This document shows positions 5,175 to 7,499 of a stretch of DNA of 7,499 bases, one piece after another; within the stretch, counting starts at the first letter, position 1, and every line of letters starts with the position of its first letter. The stretch is from the NCBI GenBank assembly GCA_028293225.1, contig JAQGPE010000163.1:1-7499 (forward strand). The letters run 5' to 3'. Under the pieces are notes generated by a model. That model was not told the origin of the DNA and made no database searches. It saw nothing but the letters and a program-made list of their open reading frames with translations. Position numbers and translations under genes: made by a program. This DNA is from Akkermansiaceae bacterium. GTDB taxonomy: Bacteria > Verrucomicrobiota > Verrucomicrobiia > Verrucomicrobiales > Akkermansiaceae.

Positions 5175-6383
5175 ATGAAAGCAATCGACTCCGATATCGC
5201 CGCCAGCGAATCCCCGGCTGTCACCAAGCGGCGGTTCCACACCCGGTTGATCCTCCTGCTGCTCGCCATGGGTGGCGCGGGCGCCGCGGTGCACCTCAGT
5301 TCCCGCGCCGAAGCGGGTGAAGAAAAGGCTCCGGCTCCCGCCGGTCCGCCTGCGGGTCCCGCCGTCACGGTTTCCGCCGTGGAGCGGCGCACCCTGACCG
5401 ACCATCGCGAACTGCTCGGCCGCGTGGAGGCGGTGGAGTCGGTGGAAATCCGGCCCCGCGTTTCCGGCCACATCGACGAAGTGAAGCTGGTCTCCGGCCA
5501 GATCGTCGAAAAGGGCGACGTGCTCTTCCAGATCGACCCGCGCTGGTACAAGGCGCAGTTCGACCTGGCCACGGCCGCGGTGGAAAAAGCCAAGGTCCGC
5601 ATCGAGATCACCGAAAAGGATTCCAAGCGCTCGCAGAGTCTGCTGGGCGTGAAGGCCATCTCGATCGAACAGGCCGACACCCGCGAATCCCTGCTGGCGG
5701 AAGCCCGCGCGGATCTGCTGGCGGCGCAGGCCAATCTCGACACCGCCCGCCTGGATCTGGAGCACACGGAAGTGCGCTCCCCGATCAAGGGCCGGGTCAG
5801 CCGCGCGCTGGTCACCGCCGGCAACCTGGTCTCCGGCGTGCCCGGCGGCGGGACCCTGCTGACCACCGTCGTTTCCACCGGTGAGGCGTATGTTTACGCC
5901 GATGTCGATGAAACCACCGCCCTGACCTTCGAGAAGCTCAAGCGCGCCGGCGCCCTGCCGAACGAAAACGGCAAGATCCCGGTCGACATGCAGTTGTCCG
6001 ACGAGGCCGACTACCCGCACCACGGTTACATCGAGTCCGCCAACAACCGCCTCGACGCCGGCACCGGTACCCTGGTCTACCGCATGGTCTTCCCGAATAC
6101 GGACGACAAGCTGGTCCCGGGACTTTTCGCCCGCGTCCGCCTGCCCGTCAGCGCCCCGCAGAGCACTCTGCTGGTCAGCGAGCGCGCCATCGGCACGGAC
6201 CAGAGCCAGAAGTTCGTCTTCACCGTCGGCGCTGACAACACCGTCGCCTACAAGTCCGTCAAACTCGGTCCCGTGATCGATGGCAAGCGGGTCATCCGTG
6301 ACGGCCTCCAGGCGGATGAAAGAGTGATCGTGAACGGTCTGCAGCGGGTTCGCCCCGGTGCGGTCGTGACCGCCACCCTCTGA
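5175..6383 (+). CDS. RND efflux periplasmic adaptor (membrane fusion protein), MexE/OqxA type
   Basis: This is the adaptor that links an RND inner-membrane pump to an outer-membrane channel. It has 402 residues, the usual length. An N-terminal anchor spans about 25-39 (LILLLLAMGGAGAAV) after basic residues. There is no lipobox cysteine, so it is anchored by this segment or processed, not lipidated. The first lipoyl half-motif is RPRVSGHIDEVKLVSGQIVEKGD at about 93-115. An alpha-helical hairpin (about 126-190) rich in Ala, Glu and Lys follows, then the second half-motif in HTEVRSPIKGRVSRALV. The beta-barrel and membrane-proximal domains end in NGLQRVRPGAVV (387-398), a hallmark of the MexE/OqxA/AcrA group. 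Resemblance to MexE is judged from memory. The ATG at 5175 is preceded by a CU-rich leader and no Shine-Dalgarno. The permease gene follows after 110 bp. Confidence 0.96.
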   Translation: MKAIDSDIAASESPAVTKRRFHTRLILLLLAMGGAGAAVHLSSRAEAGEEKAPAPAGPPAGPAVTVSAVERRTLTDHRELLGRVEAVESVEIRPRVSGHIDEVKLVSGQIVEKGDVLFQIDPRWYKAQFDLATAAVEKAKVRIEITEKDSKRSQSLLGVKAISIEQADTRESLLAEARADLLAAQANLDTARLDLEHTEVRSPIKGRVSRALVTAGNLVSGVPGGGTLLTTVVSTGEAYVYADVDETTALTFEKLKRAGALPNENGKIPVDMQLSDEADYPHHGYIESANNRLDAGTGTLVYRMVFPNTDDKLVPGLFARVRLPVSAPQSTLLVSERAIGTDQSQKFVFTVGADNTVAYKSVKLGPVIDGKRVIRDGLQADERVIVNGLQRVRPGAVVTATL

Positions 6384-6404
6384 GCGTCCGTTCCAACTCC
6401 CATC

Positions 6405-6426
6405 GCCGGGGGAGCGTTCCCCCGGC
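6405..6426 (+). other. Intercistronic hairpin 1 (adaptor-permease gap)
   Basis: A perfect 9-bp GC-rich stem, GCCGGGGGA with TCCCCCGGC, closes a GCGT loop 22 bp after the adaptor stop. The sequence after it is C-rich with scattered T and has no T-run, so it is not a standard intrinsic terminator. An mRNA-stabilising or partially attenuating element is possible. Confidence 0.6.
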
Positions 6427-6451
6427 CCCTCCCTGTCTATTGCGCGTTCAA

Positions 6452-6474
6452 GGTGCGCGTAGGGAACGTGCACC
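6452..6474 (+). other. Intercistronic hairpin 2 (permease leader)
   Basis: GGTGCGCG pairs with CGTGCACC (7 Watson-Crick pairs and one G-U) around a TAGGGAA loop. It ends 19 bases before the permease ATG. A partial repeat TGCGCG just upstream allows alternative pairing. A role in permease translation is inference. Confidence 0.4.
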
Positions 6475-6493
6475 CCCTATCCACCCCTCTCAC

Positions 6494-7499
6494 ATGAACT
6501 TTTCCGACTTCTTTATCAAACGCCCCATCTTCGCGGGCGTGCTATCGATCGTGACCTTCCTCATCGGCGCGATCGCCATGTGGCAGCTCCCGGTCAGCGA
6601 GTACCCCGAAGTGGTGCCGCCGACCGTGGTGGTCACCGCCACCTACCCCGGCGCCAACCCGAAGACCATCGCCGAGACGGTCTCCACCCCGCTGGAGCAA
6701 TCCATCACCGGTGTGGAGAACTCGCTCTACATGTTCTCCCAGGCGACCAGCGACGGGGTGATGACCATGACCATCACGTTCAAGCTCGGCACCGACCCTG
6801 ACAAGGCCCAGGTGCAGGTGCAGAACCGCGTGGCCCAGGCCCTGCCGAAGCTGCCGCAGGAAGTGCAGCGGATCGGCGTCACGACCATCAAGAGTTCGCC
6901 CGACCTGACCATGGTGGTGCACCTGGTCTCGCCGGACAACCGCTACGACGACATCTACATCCGCAACTACGCGACGCTGCAGGTGAAGGACCCGCTGTCC
7001 CGCCTCCCAGGCGTCGGCCAGGTCCAGCTCTTCGGCTCCGGCGACTACGCGATGCGCATCTGGCTCGACCCGAACAAGGTCGCCGCCCGTGGCATGACCG
7101 CCAGCGACGTGGTCGCGGCGATCCGCGAACAGAACGTGCAGGTGGCCGCCGGTTCGGTCGGCCAGCAGCCGAACCCGAAAGCGAAGGACACCGAGCTGCT
7201 GATCAATACCAAGGGCCGCCTGGCCACCGAGGAGGAATTCGGCGCGATCATTGTCAAATCCGGCCCGGCGGGGGAACGCGTGCAGCTTCGCGATGTCGCC
7301 CGCATCGAGCTCGGCGCATCCACCTACGCGCTGCGTTCGCTGCTCAACAACAAGCCTGCCGTCGCCTTGCCCATTGCCCAGCTCCCCGGCTCCAACGCCA
7401 TCGCCACCTCCGACGCGGTGCGCGCCACCATGAAGGAGCTCAAGAAGAATTTCCCCGACGGTCTCGACTACGACATCGTCTATGACCCCACGATCTTCG
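6494..7499 (+). CDS. RND efflux permease, MexF/OqxB type, N-terminal part (cut by window end)
   Basis: This is the inner-membrane proton-driven drug pump of the HAE1 RND family, partner of the upstream adaptor. About 335 of the usual roughly 1,050 residues are visible. The opening MNFSDFFIKRPIFAGVLSIV is typical, and TM1 spans about residues 11-31. The first porter subdomain contains QLPVSEYPEVVPPTVVV, YPGANP, STPLEQSITGVENSLYM and the TITFKLGTDPDKAQVQVQNRV segment. The visible part continues through DLTMVVHLVSPDNRYDD, LPGVGQVQLFG, RIWLDPNKV and VARIELGASTYALRSLLNNKPAV. All agree closely with remembered MexF/OqxB sequences. The ATG at 6494 is the family's standard start. Its leader is CU-rich with no Shine-Dalgarno, and two hairpins precede it. 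The catalytic TM4/TM10 charged residues and any following outer-membrane channel gene lie outside. Substrates cannot be read from sequence; MexF/OqxB pumps are known to export fluoroquinolones and chloramphenicol. Confidence 0.97.
   Translation, partial: MNFSDFFIKRPIFAGVLSIVTFLIGAIAMWQLPVSEYPEVVPPTVVVTATYPGANPKTIAETVSTPLEQSITGVENSLYMFSQATSDGVMTMTITFKLGTDPDKAQVQVQNRVAQALPKLPQEVQRIGVTTIKSSPDLTMVVHLVSPDNRYDDIYIRNYATLQVKDPLSRLPGVGQVQLFGSGDYAMRIWLDPNKVAARGMTASDVVAAIREQNVQVAAGSVGQQPNPKAKDTELLINTKGRLATEEEFGAIIVKSGPAGERVQLRDVARIELGASTYALRSLLNNKPAVALPIAQLPGSNAIATSDAVRATMKELKKNFPDGLDYDIVYDPTIF

Noticed and set aside
5139..6473. A 444-codon minus-strand open frame opposite the RND adaptor
   Set aside because: The plus strand here encodes an unmistakable adaptor protein; the antisense product is low in recognisable motifs.

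Overview
The window is GC-rich bacterial chromosome with seven protein-coding genes, two of them cut by the window ends, and no RNA genes, insertion sequences or CRISPR. The best guess at the organism is a Verrucomicrobiota member of the Luteolibacter/Verrucomicrobiaceae type. This rests on secreted proteins that begin with an SHD1 (SLA1 homology 1) domain, a family known mainly from the Planctomycetota-Verrucomicrobiota group, and on the near absence of Shine-Dalgarno sequences. It is an inference from gene content, not a phylogenetic result.

Left half, minus strand (about 1-3231): reading in the direction of transcription, two exported paralogues of 427 and 431 residues lie in tandem, followed by the start of an ABC-F ATPase. 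Both paralogues have a signal peptide, an SHD1 domain, a low-complexity linker and a C-terminal domain of about 300 residues that looks like a degenerate peptidase-MA/gluzincin fold. They are clearly a gene duplication: SHD1 and the C-terminal tail are almost unchanged while the middle has diverged. The ABC-F protein is probably a ribosome-associated factor and need not share their function.

Middle (3232-4417): a 142-bp divergent gap separates the SHD1 pair from a plus-strand gene for a Tat-exported lipoprotein of the serine beta-lactamase/penicillin-binding fold. It keeps the SxxK motif but has unusual second and third motifs.

Right half, plus strand (4480-7499): a TetR-family repressor, an RND periplasmic adaptor and an RND inner-membrane permease form a typical efflux locus. 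Adaptor and permease most resemble the MexE/OqxA and MexF/OqxB branch. An outer-membrane channel gene may follow beyond the window. The intergenic DNA carries three related operator-like sequences, two upstream of tetR and one upstream of the adaptor, which suggests that the repressor controls both itself and the pump. The repressor may be translated from a leaderless message. The adaptor-permease gap holds two hairpins. The main candidates for something undescribed are the duplicated SHD1/degenerate-peptidase pair and the possibly thiol-sensing TetR with its three-site control region.
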